Source: Salinicola avicenniae
Lineage (GTDB): Bacteria; Pseudomonadota; Gammaproteobacteria; Pseudomonadales; Halomonadaceae
Direction: 5' to 3'
DNA length: 64,000 nucleotides
NCBI RefSeq assembly: GCF_023736115.1
Contig: NZ_JAKQZC010000001.1
Location: 186,001-250,000, forward strand
Below are positions 49,114 to 59,366 of this stretch, in pieces. Every line of letters begins with the position of its first letter. Positions within the stretch are counted from its first letter, which is position 1. The translations under genes were made by a program, and so were the position numbers. The notes beneath the pieces were generated by a model that saw nothing but the letters and a program-made list of their open reading frames with translations, had not been told where the DNA came from and ran no database searches.

Positions 49114-51339
49114 ATGGATGAAGTCTCGGCGCTAATCGACTCCCTCAATGCCAATCAGCGCGAAGCGGTCGCCGCGCCGCCCGGTAACATGCTGGTGCTG
49201 GCCGGCGCCGGCTCGGGCAAGACGCGCGTGCTGGTACACCGCATCGCCTGGCTGATGCAGGCCGAGGCGGTCTCGCCTTACGCGATCCTGGCGGTGACTT
49301 TCACCAACAAGGCGGCACGCGAGATGCGCACGCGTCTCGAAGCGCTGCAGGGCGTGTCGCTGCGTAGCCTGTGGGTCGGTACCTTCCACTCCATCGCCCA
49401 TCGCCTGCTGCGTACCCACTGGCACGATGCGCGTCTGCCGCAGCATTTCCAGATCATCGACAGCGACGATCAGCTGCGCCTGGTCAAGCGTCTGCTGCGC
49501 GATCATAACGTCGACGAGGAACGCTGGCCGCCCAAGCAGGTGCAGTACTTCATCGGCGGCTGCAAGGAAGAGGGATTGCGGCCGCAGCAGGTACCGACGC
49601 ACGGCGACGCCTACATGGCGAAGATGGTCGAACTCTACGAGCTCTATCAGCTGACCTGCGAACGTGGCGGACTGGTCGATTTTGGCGAGCTGCTGCTGCG
49701 CAGCCTCGAGCTGCTGCGCGATACACCGGCGCTGCTCAACCACTACCGTGAGCGTTTCGGACATATTCTCGTCGACGAGTTCCAGGATACCAACACGCTG
49801 CAGTACGCCTGGCTCAAACTGCTCGCCGGCGGGGCTGACGACCATCACAGCGCGACGATGACCGTGGTCGGTGACGACGATCAGTCGATCTACGGCTGGC
49901 GCGGGGCCAAGGTCGAGAACATCCGCCGTTTCGAGGAGGAGTTCAAGGACACCCGCACTGTCCGTCTGGAGCAGAACTATCGTTCCACCAGCGTCATTCT
50001 GGATGCCGCCAACGCGCTGATCAGCCAGAACAGCGGGCGGATGGGCAAGGAGCTGTGGACCGAGGGCGAGGCCGGCGACAAGATTTCGGTCTACGCCGGC
50101 TTCAACGATCTCGACGAGGCGCGTTTCATCGTCGATACCATCGGCGAGCAGAGCCGGGCCGGGCACGCGCGTCGCGAAATCGCGATTCTCTACCGCTCCA
50201 ACGCCCAGTCGCGGGTGATCGAGGAGGCGCTGATTCGCAGCGGCGTGCCCTACCGTATCTACGGCGGGCAGCGCTTCTACGAGCGCCTCGAGATCAAGAA
50301 TGCTCTGGCTTATCTGCGCCTGCTGCTCAATCGCGAGGACGATGCCTCGCTCGAGCGCGTGATCAACGTGCCGGCGCGGGGTATCGGGACGCGCACGGTC
50401 GAGATCCTGCGCCACCGCGCTCGCGACACCAATGTCTCGCTGTGGCAGGCGCTGCACGACAGTCTCGGCGACGGTACGCTCAAGGGCCGCGCGGGCAATG
50501 CCGTCAACGCCTTCGCTGAACTGATCGAGCGGCTCGACAACGATACCGCCGGCATGGCGCTGCACGAGATCATCGATCACGCGATCCAGATTTCTGGCCT
50601 GGTCGAGCATCATCGCAGCGAGAAGGGGGAAAAGGGTCAGGCGCGTGTCGAGAACCTCGAGGAGCTGGTCAACGCGGCGCGGGCCTTCTCGCAGAGCGAG
50701 GGCAATCCGGTCGATCTGCAGGAGGCCGGCGAGGGGGCGGCGGCGCTGGAGCCGTTCCTGGCCGAAGCGGCGCTCAACGCCGGCGATCACGAGGCCGACG
50801 AGTTCGAGGACTGTGTGCAGATGATGACGCTGCACTCGGCCAAGGGGCTCGAGTTTCCGGTGGTGTTCGTCGCCGGCATCGAGGAAGGGCTGTTCCCGCA
50901 CAAGATGTCGCTGGAGGAGCCGGGGCGTCTCGAAGAGGAGCGGCGCCTCTGCTACGTCGGCATGACGCGTGCCATGCGCAAGCTCTATCTCACCTACGCC
51001 GAGATCCGCCGTCTCCACGGCCGCGAGACGCTGGCGCGACCGTCGCGCTTCCTGCGCGAAGTCCCGGAAGAATTGCTCGAGGAAGTCCGCCTGCGCGGTC
51101 AGGTCTCGCGGCCGGTCACATCCCGACCCAACGTTGGCGCGGCGCGCCAGCAGAACGTCGAAGGCGGCGATGACCTGCCGTCGCTCTCGCTGGGCCAGCG
51201 GGTCAGCCATCCGCTGTTCGGCGAGGGGGTGATTCTCGACGCCGAGGGCGAGGGCGCCCGAGCCCGGGTCCATGTGAGCTTCGAGGGTGAGGGCGACAAG
51301 TGGCTGGTGCTGGGCTTCGCCAAGCTAACGCCACTCTAG
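49114..51339 (+). CDS. uvrD: DNA helicase II UvrD
   Basis: Superfamily 1 3'-5' helicase of nucleotide excision and mismatch repair. The 741 residues align with E. coli UvrD (720) end to end. LAGAGSGKTRVLVHRIAWL is motif I, TFTNKAAREM motif Ia, LVDEFQDTN motif II, VGDDDQSIYGWRGA motif III, LEQNYRS motif IV, TLHSAKGLEFPVVF motif V and VGMTRA motif VI; the C-terminal Tudor-like domain ends LGQRVSHPLFGEGVI. The gene follows the SOS cassette, but no LexA box or good ribosome-binding site is seen directly upstream of it. Confidence 0.97.
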   Translation: MDEVSALIDSLNANQREAVAAPPGNMLVLAGAGSGKTRVLVHRIAWLMQAEAVSPYAILAVTFTNKAAREMRTRLEALQGVSLRSLWVGTFHSIAHRLLRTHWHDARLPQHFQIIDSDDQLRLVKRLLRDHNVDEERWPPKQVQYFIGGCKEEGLRPQQVPTHGDAYMAKMVELYELYQLTCERGGLVDFGELLLRSLELLRDTPALLNHYRERFGHILVDEFQDTNTLQYAWLKLLAGGADDHHSATMTVVGDDDQSIYGWRGAKVENIRRFEEEFKDTRTVRLEQNYRSTSVILDAANALISQNSGRMGKELWTEGEAGDKISVYAGFNDLDEARFIVDTIGEQSRAGHARREIAILYRSNAQSRVIEEALIRSGVPYRIYGGQRFYERLEIKNALAYLRLLLNREDDASLERVINVPARGIGTRTVEILRHRARDTNVSLWQALHDSLGDGTLKGRAGNAVNAFAELIERLDNDTAGMALHEIIDHAIQISGLVEHHRSEKGEKGQARVENLEELVNAARAFSQSEGNPVDLQEAGEGAAALEPFLAEAALNAGDHEADEFEDCVQMMTLHSAKGLEFPVVFVAGIEEGLFPHKMSLEEPGRLEEERRLCYVGMTRAMRKLYLTYAEIRRLHGRETLARPSRFLREVPEELLEEVRLRGQVSRPVTSRPNVGAARQQNVEGGDDLPSLSLGQRVSHPLFGEGVILDAEGEGARARVHVSFEGEGDKWLVLGFAKLTPL

Positions 51340-51489
51340 GACCGATACGCCGCGGCCGTCACAGGATTGCAATAAACTCGTGGCATGATGCGGCGATAGG
51401 TGGTGCTACGCCTGTCAGGGACTGGGCCGGTCAGGCGGTCGCCTGTCGCGTCAGCCCCGTGCCCAGAGAACCAGCCGCCGGAGTCACGC

Positions 51490-52224
51490 ATGGATATCAC
51501 CAGCGACACCCACAGCCAGCATATTTCGCAGCAGTACAACCAGGATCTGGAAACCCTCAAGACCCAGTTGATGGCGATGGGCGGGCTGGTCGAGAAACAG
51601 TTGCAGGAGGCGCTCACCGCGCTACTCGACGGCGACAGCAAGATGGCCGCCCGGGTGCGCGACAACGACAGCAGCGTCAACGAGATGCAGCTCAAGATCG
51701 ACGAGGAGTGCGTGCGCATCCTGGCCCGGCGCCAGCCGGCCGCTTCCGACTTGCGTCTGGTCATCGCGGTGATCCGCGCCACCAACGATCTCGAGCGCAT
51801 GGGCGACGAAGCCAACAAGATCGCGCGCACGGCGATCGACCTGATCGACGCGGGGCGCATTCCCCAGGGCAGCGTCGAGATCCGCCATATCAGCGAGCAC
51901 GTGCGTCACATGCTGCGCGATGCGCTGACGGCCTTTGCCCGCTTCGACACCGACATGGCGCTCAAGGTGGTTCAGGAAGACGCCTCGGTGGATAGCGAAT
52001 ACACCACGGCGATGCGCTCGCTGGCGACCTTCATGATGGAGGATTCGCGCTCGATCGGTGGCGTGCTGAGCGTGATGACGGTGCTGCGCGCGCTGGAGCG
52101 CATCGGCGATCATGCCGACAACCTGGCCGAGCACGTCATCTATCTGGTCAAGGGGCGCGACATCCGGCATACCTCGCTCGACGAGCTGGACCAGGAGTCG
52201 CTGCGCCAGAGCGGCAAGCGCTGA
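51490..52224 (+). CDS. phoU: Phosphate signalling regulator PhoU
   Basis: Negative regulator linking the Pst transporter to PhoR. From ATG 51490 (GGAG six bases upstream) it has 244 residues. Two three-helix repeats carry the metal-binding motifs NDLERMGDEANKIA and RALERIGDHADNLAEH. The pst genes, which usually sit beside phoU, are not in the window; phoBR lies 6 kb downstream on the other strand. In pseudomonads phoU also lies near phoB-phoR and rubredoxin genes. Confidence 0.95.
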   Translation: MDITSDTHSQHISQQYNQDLETLKTQLMAMGGLVEKQLQEALTALLDGDSKMAARVRDNDSSVNEMQLKIDEECVRILARRQPAASDLRLVIAVIRATNDLERMGDEANKIARTAIDLIDAGRIPQGSVEIRHISEHVRHMLRDALTAFARFDTDMALKVVQEDASVDSEYTTAMRSLATFMMEDSRSIGGVLSVMTVLRALERIGDHADNLAEHVIYLVKGRDIRHTSLDELDQESLRQSGKR

Positions 52225-52297
52225 GCCTGCCTATTGGCGTCGTCGCCGGCCGGACTGTGATAGCCTCGCAGCGCATAGTCTGACTGGCGGATTCCGC

Positions 52298-53026
52298 ATG
52301 ATCTATTCCCTACAGGCGATCGGTCGCGGCACGCGGCTGGTCCTCGAGCCCGGGCTCAGACGCTTCGTCATCGGCCCGGTCATCGTCAATCTGCTGCTTT
52401 ACGGCGGCGCGATCTTCTATCTAGTCGAGCACTTCGGCGGTTGGCTGGACTACGGCATGCGCCAGGTCCCGGGCTGGCTCAACTGGCTCGAGTGGCTGAT
52501 CTGGCCGCTGCTGGTCATCGCGCTGATCCTGATTGTCTTCTTCACCTTCACGCTGGTCTCCAACCTGATCGCTGCCCCCTTCTACGGCTTTCTTGCCGAG
52601 AAGGTCGAGACCCAGGTGACCGGCCGCCCGCCGAGCGACGAGCGCGGCTTCGTCAAGGCCGGCATCGATGCGCTGGGGCGCGAGCTGGTCAAGCTCGTTT
52701 ATCTGCTGCCACGCATGGCGCTGCTGTTTCTGCTCGGCTTCGTGCCGGGGGTGAATCTGTTCACGCCCTTTCTGTGGGCACTGTTCTCCGCCTGGATGAT
52801 GGCGATTCAGTATCTCGATTATCCGATGGACAACAATCAGGTCGGCTTCAGCGACATGCGTCGGCGGCTACGCGCGCGCTGTTGGCCGACGCTGACCTAT
52901 GGCGCCTGCATGTCGCTGGCCACCTGGGTGCCGCTGCTCAACCTGGTTCTGCTGCCGGGCGGCGTCGCCGGTGGCGTGATGCTGTGGGATCGCTACTATC
53001 GCAGCCTGCCCGTGACCCGGGCCTAA
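52298..53026 (+). CDS. cysZ: Sulfate permease CysZ
   Basis: Inner-membrane sulfate uptake protein for cysteine synthesis. From ATG 52298 the protein has 242 residues (E. coli 253) with four hydrophobic regions, the conserved RRFVIGPVIVNLLLY start, TLVSNLIAAPFYGFLAEKVE and the IQYLDYPMDNNQVGF motif. It follows phoU by 73 bases and may be co-transcribed or have its own promoter; no CysB site was identified. A GCGGCA...TGCCGC hairpin with an A-rich loop (53055-53076) follows the gene. Confidence 0.92.
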   Translation: MIYSLQAIGRGTRLVLEPGLRRFVIGPVIVNLLLYGGAIFYLVEHFGGWLDYGMRQVPGWLNWLEWLIWPLLVIALILIVFFTFTLVSNLIAAPFYGFLAEKVETQVTGRPPSDERGFVKAGIDALGRELVKLVYLLPRMALLFLLGFVPGVNLFTPFLWALFSAWMMAIQYLDYPMDNNQVGFSDMRRRLRARCWPTLTYGACMSLATWVPLLNLVLLPGGVAGGVMLWDRYYRSLPVTRA

Positions 53027-53225
53027 GACACGCCGGCGTGGCAACCTGGCCCCAGCGGCAGCGAAAAAAATGCCGCGCGGGGTTGAAAGCGCTGCGACAA
53101 CACGCCATGTATCCCCCTAGCCGTGCTGAGAACGGTCTCGCCGATGTGATCTTCGGCATTCTGAAATCTCAGCGATATCAAGGTGATAGACAACTTGAAC
53201 GACGTCATCGCAGAGTCGGGACCGC

Positions 53226-53255
53226 TTGACACCGATGCGCGCCGCTCTCTATTTT
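53226..53255 (+). promoter_or_regulatory. Promoter of sodA
   Basis: Perfect -35 TTGACA (53226-53231), an 18-base spacer and TATTTT (53250-53255) lie 63 bases before the sodA ATG. No convincing Fur box overlaps it. Confidence 0.65.
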
Positions 53256-53317
53256 GATTCACCCGTGAGGCGCCCACACTCGGGCAAGGCCTCCCCCCAC
53301 AAAAGGGAGTTTTGATC

Positions 53318-53929
<612 letters not shown>

Positions 53930-53950
53930 TCGCCGGCAGCCCGCTTCGAC

Positions 53951-53985
53951 ATGCCCCCGCCACGGCCTCGCCGTGGCGGGGGCAT
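53951..53985 (+). terminator. Strong terminator of sodA
   Basis: ATGCCCCCGCCACGGC (53951-53966) and its exact complement (53970-53985) flank a 3-base loop, giving a 16-bp perfect stem 22 bases after the stop. The tail is CTTGCATTTGG, with only a short T-run. Confidence 0.8.
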
Positions 53986-54080
53986 CTTGCATTTGGTGCC
54001 GTCATCCGACAGGCTGGGCACCTGGCGCTTCCTGCCATCCCGCTGATTCCGATTCCACCTCGCTAAACGGCTCGATATCG

Positions 54081-55139
54081 ATGACTGCACTCCGCTGTGA
54101 CGCTACGCTGACGCTTACCGATGTAAACGATTTTCAATCGCGGCTGACAGCGTTTCTGGATGAGTACGATGTCGCCTACTCCCGGGACGCCAGCGGCGTA
54201 GCGATCGAGCTGCCAGGCGGGCAAGCGCGTTTCCGGGCGATTCGCGTCGGACTGCACATGGAGGCCCACGCCGAGTCGCGTGATGGCCTGGAGACTCTGC
54301 GCGGCATCATCGAGCACTACGTGGGGCTGTTTGCCGGCGACAACGCGCTGCCGCTGCACTGGCACGGCGATGTGATGGCCGCGCCGACCTTCGCCAACTT
54401 CCGCGAGATGACCGTCGTGCGAGTAGAGGATATCTCTCCAAGCATGCGCCGGCTGACGCTGGCAGGTGAAGATCTGGCCCGTTTCGACCATCCGGAGGAG
54501 TGGCACGTGCGTCTGCATTTGCCGCCCGAGGGCATCGAGCGGCCGCAGTGGCCACGGCCGACGGCGGAAGGCGGGACCCAGTGGCCGCCGGCAGCGCAGC
54601 GTGCCGAGATTCGCTACTACACCATCCGTCGTCTCGACGTCGCTCGCGGCGAAGTGGAGATCGACTTCCTGCTGCACGAGGCGCCCGGCCCCGGCGGCGA
54701 CTTTGCGCGTCGCGCCCGGCTAGGCGATCTATGCGGTATGGCTGGCCCCTATGGCCGTGGCGTGGCGGATGCCAGGCACTACCTGCTGGCGGGCGACGAG
54801 ACCGCGCTGCCGGCGATCTCGCGCCTGCTGGAGACGCTGCCGGCGAGCGCTCGGGTCGATGCCTGGCTGGAAGTGGACTCGGCGGCCGATGAGCTGGCCC
54901 TGCCGGTTCCGACGCACGGCCGGGTGCAATGGTGCCACCGGGGCGACGCCCATGAGCCGAGCGAGCAGCTGGCCGAGGCGGTGGTCGCCTCGATGCCGGC
55001 GGCGCGCGAGGATCTGTTCGTCTGGTTTGCCGGCGAGGCCGACGTCAGTCAGCGCCTGCGCAAGTGCCTCAAGCGTGAGTTCGGCCTCGAAAAGGGGCAG
55101 CATCTGGTCACGGGCTACTGGAAGCGGGAGCGCGCCTGA
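54081..55139 (+). CDS. DUF2218 - siderophore-interacting protein (SIP) fusion, probable ferric-siderophore reductase
   Basis: Cytoplasmic flavoprotein expected to release iron from siderophores by reduction. From ATG 54081 it has 352 residues. Residues about 5-95 are a DUF2218 domain, present as a separate small protein elsewhere. From about 105 onward it is a SIP-type FAD reductase: RYYTIRRLD is the FAD-binding pattern, GPYGRG follows, and LLAGDETALPAISRLLETLP and the late WFAGEADVSQRLR are the C-terminal SIP domain. No siderophore synthesis or uptake gene is adjacent. The next gene is convergent. Confidence 0.88.
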   Translation: MTALRCDATLTLTDVNDFQSRLTAFLDEYDVAYSRDASGVAIELPGGQARFRAIRVGLHMEAHAESRDGLETLRGIIEHYVGLFAGDNALPLHWHGDVMAAPTFANFREMTVVRVEDISPSMRRLTLAGEDLARFDHPEEWHVRLHLPPEGIERPQWPRPTAEGGTQWPPAAQRAEIRYYTIRRLDVARGEVEIDFLLHEAPGPGGDFARRARLGDLCGMAGPYGRGVADARHYLLAGDETALPAISRLLETLPASARVDAWLEVDSAADELALPVPTHGRVQWCHRGDAHEPSEQLAEAVVASMPAAREDLFVWFAGEADVSQRLRKCLKREFGLEKGQHLVTGYWKRERA

Positions 55140-55207
55140 GCGACCTGCTTGCCATAGGCCGGCAAGCGCTGTCTCTGTCGGTTCTTGCGGCGTACACGCA
55201 GCCATTG

Positions 55208-56074
55208 CTAGGGCGCGCGCTCGAGTACCAGCAGCGGGTCGATGCGCGTGTCGAACCAGTTCATGCCCCAGTGCAGGTGGGGGCCGGTCGCGCGACCGGT
55301 CGCTCCCACCGCGCCGATGACCTGGCCCTGTTCGATGCTATCGCCCACCGCCACGTCGATCCGCGATAGATGCAGGAAGTTGGAGCTGATGCCGTGGCCG
55401 TGGTCGAGCAGCACGGTGCCGCCCGTCAGGTAGAGATCGTCGGCAAAGGTGATGACGCCACTTGCGGGCGCCCTGACCGGCGTACCCGTGGCGGCGGCAA
55501 TATCCATGCCCGAGTGCGCCGAGCCCGGTGTGCCGTTGTAGATCCGTTGATTGCCGAAACGGCCGCTGATCCGCCCCTCTACCGGCCACTGAAAGTGCTG
55601 GGTAAAGCCGACTCGCGCGTCGTTGCGTGTCCGTTCGGCGCTCACCGCGGCCTGCTCGCGCTGGATGCGCGATGCGATCTCCGGCGGGGGCGCGACCGTC
55701 TTCGGCGGCACGCCGTCGATGCGCTCGATCGGCCAGTCGCGAGGCGTGATCGCTACCGACGCGTGGCGAGAGATGCCATCCGGCGTGATGATCTCCACGG
55801 CCTGTGTGCCGCTGGCGTCGCGACCGATGCCGAAGACCACGGTGCCATAGTCGGTCACGTGCAGATCGTGACCGGCAACGCGGACCTCGCTGGTGGGTGG
55901 CACGCGGCCGATGACCATCGAGCCCTGCGGGACGCTTTCGGGGAACGTAATGGGTATGTGCGCGTCGGCGAAGACGTATGCCGCGCTGGCGACAAGCGCG
56001 AGGCCCAGCGTGATGGCGCCGAGACGACGGCGCCACGCCGTGGAATGGGATCGAAGCAGAGAGAGGATGGCCAA
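55208..56074 (-). CDS. M23 family metallopeptidase (LysM-less), exported
   Basis: Zinc endopeptidase that probably cuts peptidoglycan cross-links in the periplasm, or an activator relative. The 288 residues start with TTG at 56074, supported by GGAG seven bases upstream. A signal anchor lies at about 17-36. A beta-rich N-terminal region follows, then a short coiled coil (about 130-150), then the M23 core from about 165: HSGMDIAAATGTPV gives ligands His and Asp, and HLHWGMNW the HxH motif, so the catalytic set is intact. Single gene, next to the chemoreceptor on the same strand. Confidence 0.88.
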   Translation of the reverse strand: MAILSLLRSHSTAWRRRLGAITLGLALVASAAYVFADAHIPITFPESVPQGSMVIGRVPPTSEVRVAGHDLHVTDYGTVVFGIGRDASGTQAVEIITPDGISRHASVAITPRDWPIERIDGVPPKTVAPPPEIASRIQREQAAVSAERTRNDARVGFTQHFQWPVEGRISGRFGNQRIYNGTPGSAHSGMDIAAATGTPVRAPASGVITFADDLYLTGGTVLLDHGHGISSNFLHLSRIDVAVGDSIEQGQVIGAVGATGRATGPHLHWGMNWFDTRIDPLLVLERAP

Positions 56075-56166
56075 GAGCGGACTCCGTATCGCGGTTTTAC
56101 TACCTTAACCCGCCATGCAATACGGAGAAATGCCCGCGATCGGCCGGATCGCGGGCAAAGGGCGCC

Positions 56167-57858
56167 TTAGAACGACTCCCAGTCGTCGTTGTCGCTGGTG
56201 GCGTAATTGGCGCTGGAGCTCGAGGCAGCGGAGCTCTGCGACGGCGCCGGGCGGCTGGGCGCAGCCGCCAGCTGAGGCGTTTCCCGCGGCGTCGCACGCT
56301 TATAGCCGGACATCGAACTGCCATAACCCAGATCGGCGACCTTGAAGCCCTCCAGTGCGCGCTCGAGCGTCGCCACCTGCTCGTTGAGCGTGGCGGCGGC
56401 GGCCGTGGCCTGCTGTACCAGAGAAGCGTTTTGCTGCGTGACCTGGTCCATCTGGACCACGGCATCATTGACCTGACCGATACCGTTGGACTGCTCACCC
56501 GACGCCACGGAGATCTCTTCGATCAGATCGGTCATGCGCGTGACCGCCTCGACGGCCTTGCGGATGGTCTCGCCGGCCTGGGCGACGATCTCCGAGCCGG
56601 AGTCGATCTTGCGGTTGGAGGCGTCGATCAGCTCGCGAATCTCGCGCGAGGCATCCGCGCTGCGACTGGCCAGCGTGCGCACCTCGTTGGCGACGACCGC
56701 GAAGCCGCGACCCTGCTCGCCCGCGCGTGCCGCCTCGACGGAGGCATTGAGCGCCAGGATATTGGTCTGGAAGGCGATGGAGTCGATGACGCCGACGATC
56801 TCGGTGACCTGGCGCGAGCTGTCGGTGATGCCCTGCATGGTGGTGACCACCTGGTCCATCATCTTGCCGCCTTCAGCGGCCGTGCTGCGGGCTTCGCCGG
56901 CCAGGCCGCTGGCCTGACGCGCGTTGTCGGCGTTCTGGCGGACGGTCTGGGTCAGCTCTTCCATGCTGGAAGCCGTTTCACCGATCGAGGCCGCCTGCTG
57001 TTCGGTGCGCGCGGCGAGATCCTCGTTGCCGCTGTGGATCTGGCCCACGCCAACGGTAATGGTGCTGGATGCCTGGCGGATGTTGCCCATCGACTCGGCC
57101 AGGTGCTGGCGCATGCTCTCGAGTGCGCTCAACAGGCTGCGCTGGTCGTTCGCCTTGACGTTGAGCGAGGTGGTCAGATCGCCCGAGGCGATGTTCTGGA
57201 CCACGTCACGCGCCTCGCGCGGATCGCCACCCAGGTCCGCCAGCACGTTGCGGATGATCCAGGCCATGACAGCCGTGATGATCAGGCCGATCGCCAGCAC
57301 GACCAGGCACATCTTGAGCACGCTGCTCCAGAACTGCTGCTGAATGTCGGTGATGTAGACGTTGGCGGCGAGATACCAGTCCCACGCCGGTACATAGCGC
57401 ACATAGTTGATCCGCGAGACGTTCTCGCCGGCATCGTTGGTGGAATCGTACTTCAGCGTCCCGTCGCCCGGCGAGTCGGCCAGTGCCTTGAGTTCGCGAT
57501 AGAAGTACATGCCGTTGTCGTCACGGAAACCGCTCATGTCGGAGCCGATTTCGCGCTTGGGATGGTAGACGAGGTGAATGTCGCTATCGAAGGCGTAGAC
57601 GTAGCTGCCGTCGAGATCCAGCGCCGAAAGGTTCTGGCGCGCGAAGTCCTTTGCTTCCTCGACGGAATACTCACCCGCCTCGGCGTTCTCGACATAGCGT
57701 TCAACCAGGGTCTGCGCGCTCGCCACGAAGCTCTTGAGGCTATTGATTCGCTCGGTCATCAGGGTGTCGCGCTTCTCCAGCGCCATCCAGCCGACCATCA
57801 CCAGCATGCCGAGCCACATCAGCCCGACCGTCATCCAGAGTTTTTGCCGCATCGTCAT
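56167..57858 (-). CDS. Methyl-accepting chemotaxis protein with Cache sensor
   Basis: Transmembrane chemoreceptor of about 563 residues. TM1 is at about 7-25, a single-Cache (sCache_2-type) periplasmic domain at about 30-175 with [17 protein letters not shown]2 at about 181-202, then HAMP and a long signalling coiled coil with the hairpin tip [20 protein letters not shown]-type sequence. The extreme C-terminus ends DWESF, a CheR/CheB tether pentapeptide. Ligands of such sensors are often small organic acids. ATG 57858 is favoured by AGGA eleven bases upstream; ATG 57870 and GTG 57924 are alternatives. No other chemotaxis gene is nearby. Confidence 0.9.
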   Translation of the reverse strand: MTMRQKLWMTVGLMWLGMLVMVGWMALEKRDTLMTERINSLKSFVASAQTLVERYVENAEAGEYSVEEAKDFARQNLSALDLDGSYVYAFDSDIHLVYHPKREIGSDMSGFRDDNGMYFYRELKALADSPGDGTLKYDSTNDAGENVSRINYVRYVPAWDWYLAANVYITDIQQQFWSSVLKMCLVVLAIGLIITAVMAWIIRNVLADLGGDPREARDVVQNIASGDLTTSLNVKANDQRSLLSALESMRQHLAESMGNIRQASSTITVGVGQIHSGNEDLAARTEQQAASIGETASSMEELTQTVRQNADNARQASGLAGEARSTAAEGGKMMDQVVTTMQGITDSSRQVTEIVGVIDSIAFQTNILALNASVEAARAGEQGRGFAVVANEVRTLASRSADASREIRELIDASNRKIDSGSEIVAQAGETIRKAVEAVTRMTDLIEEISVASGEQSNGIGQVNDAVVQMDQVTQQNASLVQQATAAAATLNEQVATLERALEGFKVADLGYGSSMSGYKRATPRETPQLAAAPSRPAPSQSSAASSSSANYATSDNDDWESF

Positions 57859-57979
57859 GAGTAAGGGCATCCTTATGTCGCGAGCGCGCGACTCATTTAG
57901 AGGATTAGTTGGAACATTACTCACTATCGGCCGGCACTCGGGAAGGTTGAGGCCGAAAGACGGCGCCAGCGATTGGCAC

Positions 57980-58024
57980 GTTGTCGATTACCGCGTTGTC
58001 GATTGCCGCGTTGATGATTGTCAC
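57980..58024. repeat. Three tandem 15-bp units beyond the phoR stop
   Basis: GTTGTCGATTACCGC (57980-57994), GTTGTCGATTGCCGC (57995-58009) and the diverged GTTGATGATTGTCAC (58010-58024) follow one another in the gap between phoR and the chemoreceptor gene, starting 15 bases past the phoR stop on the minus strand. Confidence 0.9.
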
Positions 58025-58038
58025 GTGTGGGCGGGATA

Positions 58039-59358
58039 TCAGCGCGCGGCGTCGGACAGGCGGGTGGCCGGGAAGGCGCAGCGGAAACGGGCGCCGGTAC
58101 CGGGCCGGCTGGCGATGTCGAGCTCGGCATCATGGCGCAGCAGCACGTGCTTGACGATCGCCAGCCCCAGGCCGGTGCCACCGGTCGCGGTGCTGCGACC
58201 CTTGTCGACGCGATAGAAGCGTTCGGTGAGCCGCGGGATATGCACCGGATCGATGCCGTCGCCGTCGTCCTCGACCTCGACGGCCGCGCCGTCGTGCCAC
58301 GGTTTCCAGCGCAGGGTGACGGTGCTGCCTTCGGGGGTATAGCGCACCGCATTGAAGACCAGGTTGGAGACGGCACTGCGGATCTCCTTGGTGTTGGCCA
58401 GCAGGTGGTGCGTCTCGGGGGTTTCCAGCACGAAGTGATGCCGGCCGGCGCTCAGGCCGCGGGCATCTTCGACAATGCTGGCGAGCAGGCTGGCCATATC
58501 GACCGTGTCGCGATCGTCGTCGGGGCTATCGATCTCCAGTCGCGACAGCAGCAGCAGATCCTCGACCAGGTTCTGCATGCGCGTGGTCTGTGCCTGCATC
58601 TGGATGAAGCCACGCTGCCAGCGCTCGGGTAGCTCGCCGGCATGCTCCGAATAGGTTTCCAGATAGCCGGCGAGCACCGTCAGGGGCGTGCGCAGCTCGT
58701 GGGAAACATTGGCGACGAAGTCGCGGCGCATCATCTCCAGCTGGTGTAGCCGCGTGACGTCGCGGGCCATCAGCAGACGCTCGTTGTCGCCGAACAGGGT
58801 GAGATGAAACTGCAGGGTACGGTTGGCGTGAACCGGTGACGGCAGGAGCAGCGGCTCGCGATAGTCGCAGGTCTCGAAGTACGCGATAAAGCGCGGGTCG
58901 CGCAACAGGTTGGTGATCGGCTGGCCGCGGTCATGCTGGGGCTGCAGGCCAAGCATGTCGCTGGCGGCGCTGTTCCACCAGTCGAGATCGCCGTTGTGAT
59001 CGAGCATCACCACGCTGTCGCGCATCGCCTCGCAGGAGTCCTGAATGCGACGGAGGATATCGCGCAGGCGCTGCTGCAGCTGGCTCTGGGCCTTCTGGTA
59101 GGTGTAGAGACGATCGAACAGGTCGCCCCAGACGCCGGTGCCGGGCGGCGGCGCCTCGCGCGGGTTGCGCAGCAGCCAGATATAGAGCAGCCGCACGTGG
59201 CGCAGGTGCAGGAACACGTAGAGGCCGAGCCCGGCGGCGACGCCCCAGCCGAGACCGGCGAACAGACTGCCGAAAAGCTCGCCCAGCAGGAGGCCCAGCG
59301 CTCCGAGCCCGAACAGCATGTAGCCGAGGCGCCACAGTTCGTTGATCCAGTAGCGCAC
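58039..59358 (-). CDS. phoR: Phosphate regulon sensor histidine kinase PhoR
   Basis: Membrane kinase that controls PhoB in response to phosphate supply. The 439 residues start with GTG 59358. Two hydrophobic segments near the N-terminus (about 11-32, 35-52) lack a large periplasmic loop, as in E. coli PhoR. A PAS domain lies at about 106-200. The dimerisation box VSHELRTPLT has phospho-acceptor His220; N, G1 and G2 boxes follow (NLVFNAVRYTP, EDDGDGID, GGTGLGLAIVKH). It is eight bases after phoB, as one operon. Confidence 0.95.
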   Translation of the reverse strand: MRYWINELWRLGYMLFGLGALGLLLGELFGSLFAGLGWGVAAGLGLYVFLHLRHVRLLYIWLLRNPREAPPPGTGVWGDLFDRLYTYQKAQSQLQQRLRDILRRIQDSCEAMRDSVVMLDHNGDLDWWNSAASDMLGLQPQHDRGQPITNLLRDPRFIAYFETCDYREPLLLPSPVHANRTLQFHLTLFGDNERLLMARDVTRLHQLEMMRRDFVANVSHELRTPLTVLAGYLETYSEHAGELPERWQRGFIQMQAQTTRMQNLVEDLLLLSRLEIDSPDDDRDTVDMASLLASIVEDARGLSAGRHHFVLETPETHHLLANTKEIRSAVSNLVFNAVRYTPEGSTVTLRWKPWHDGAAVEVEDDGDGIDPVHIPRLTERFYRVDKGRSTATGGTGLGLAIVKHVLLRHDAELDIASRPGTGARFRCAFPATRLSDAAR

Positions 59359-59366
59359 GCCGTGAG

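Noticed and set aside
49132-51273. Minus-strand open frame of 713 codons across uvrD
   Set aside because: Antisense shadow; uvrD is supported by all helicase motifs.
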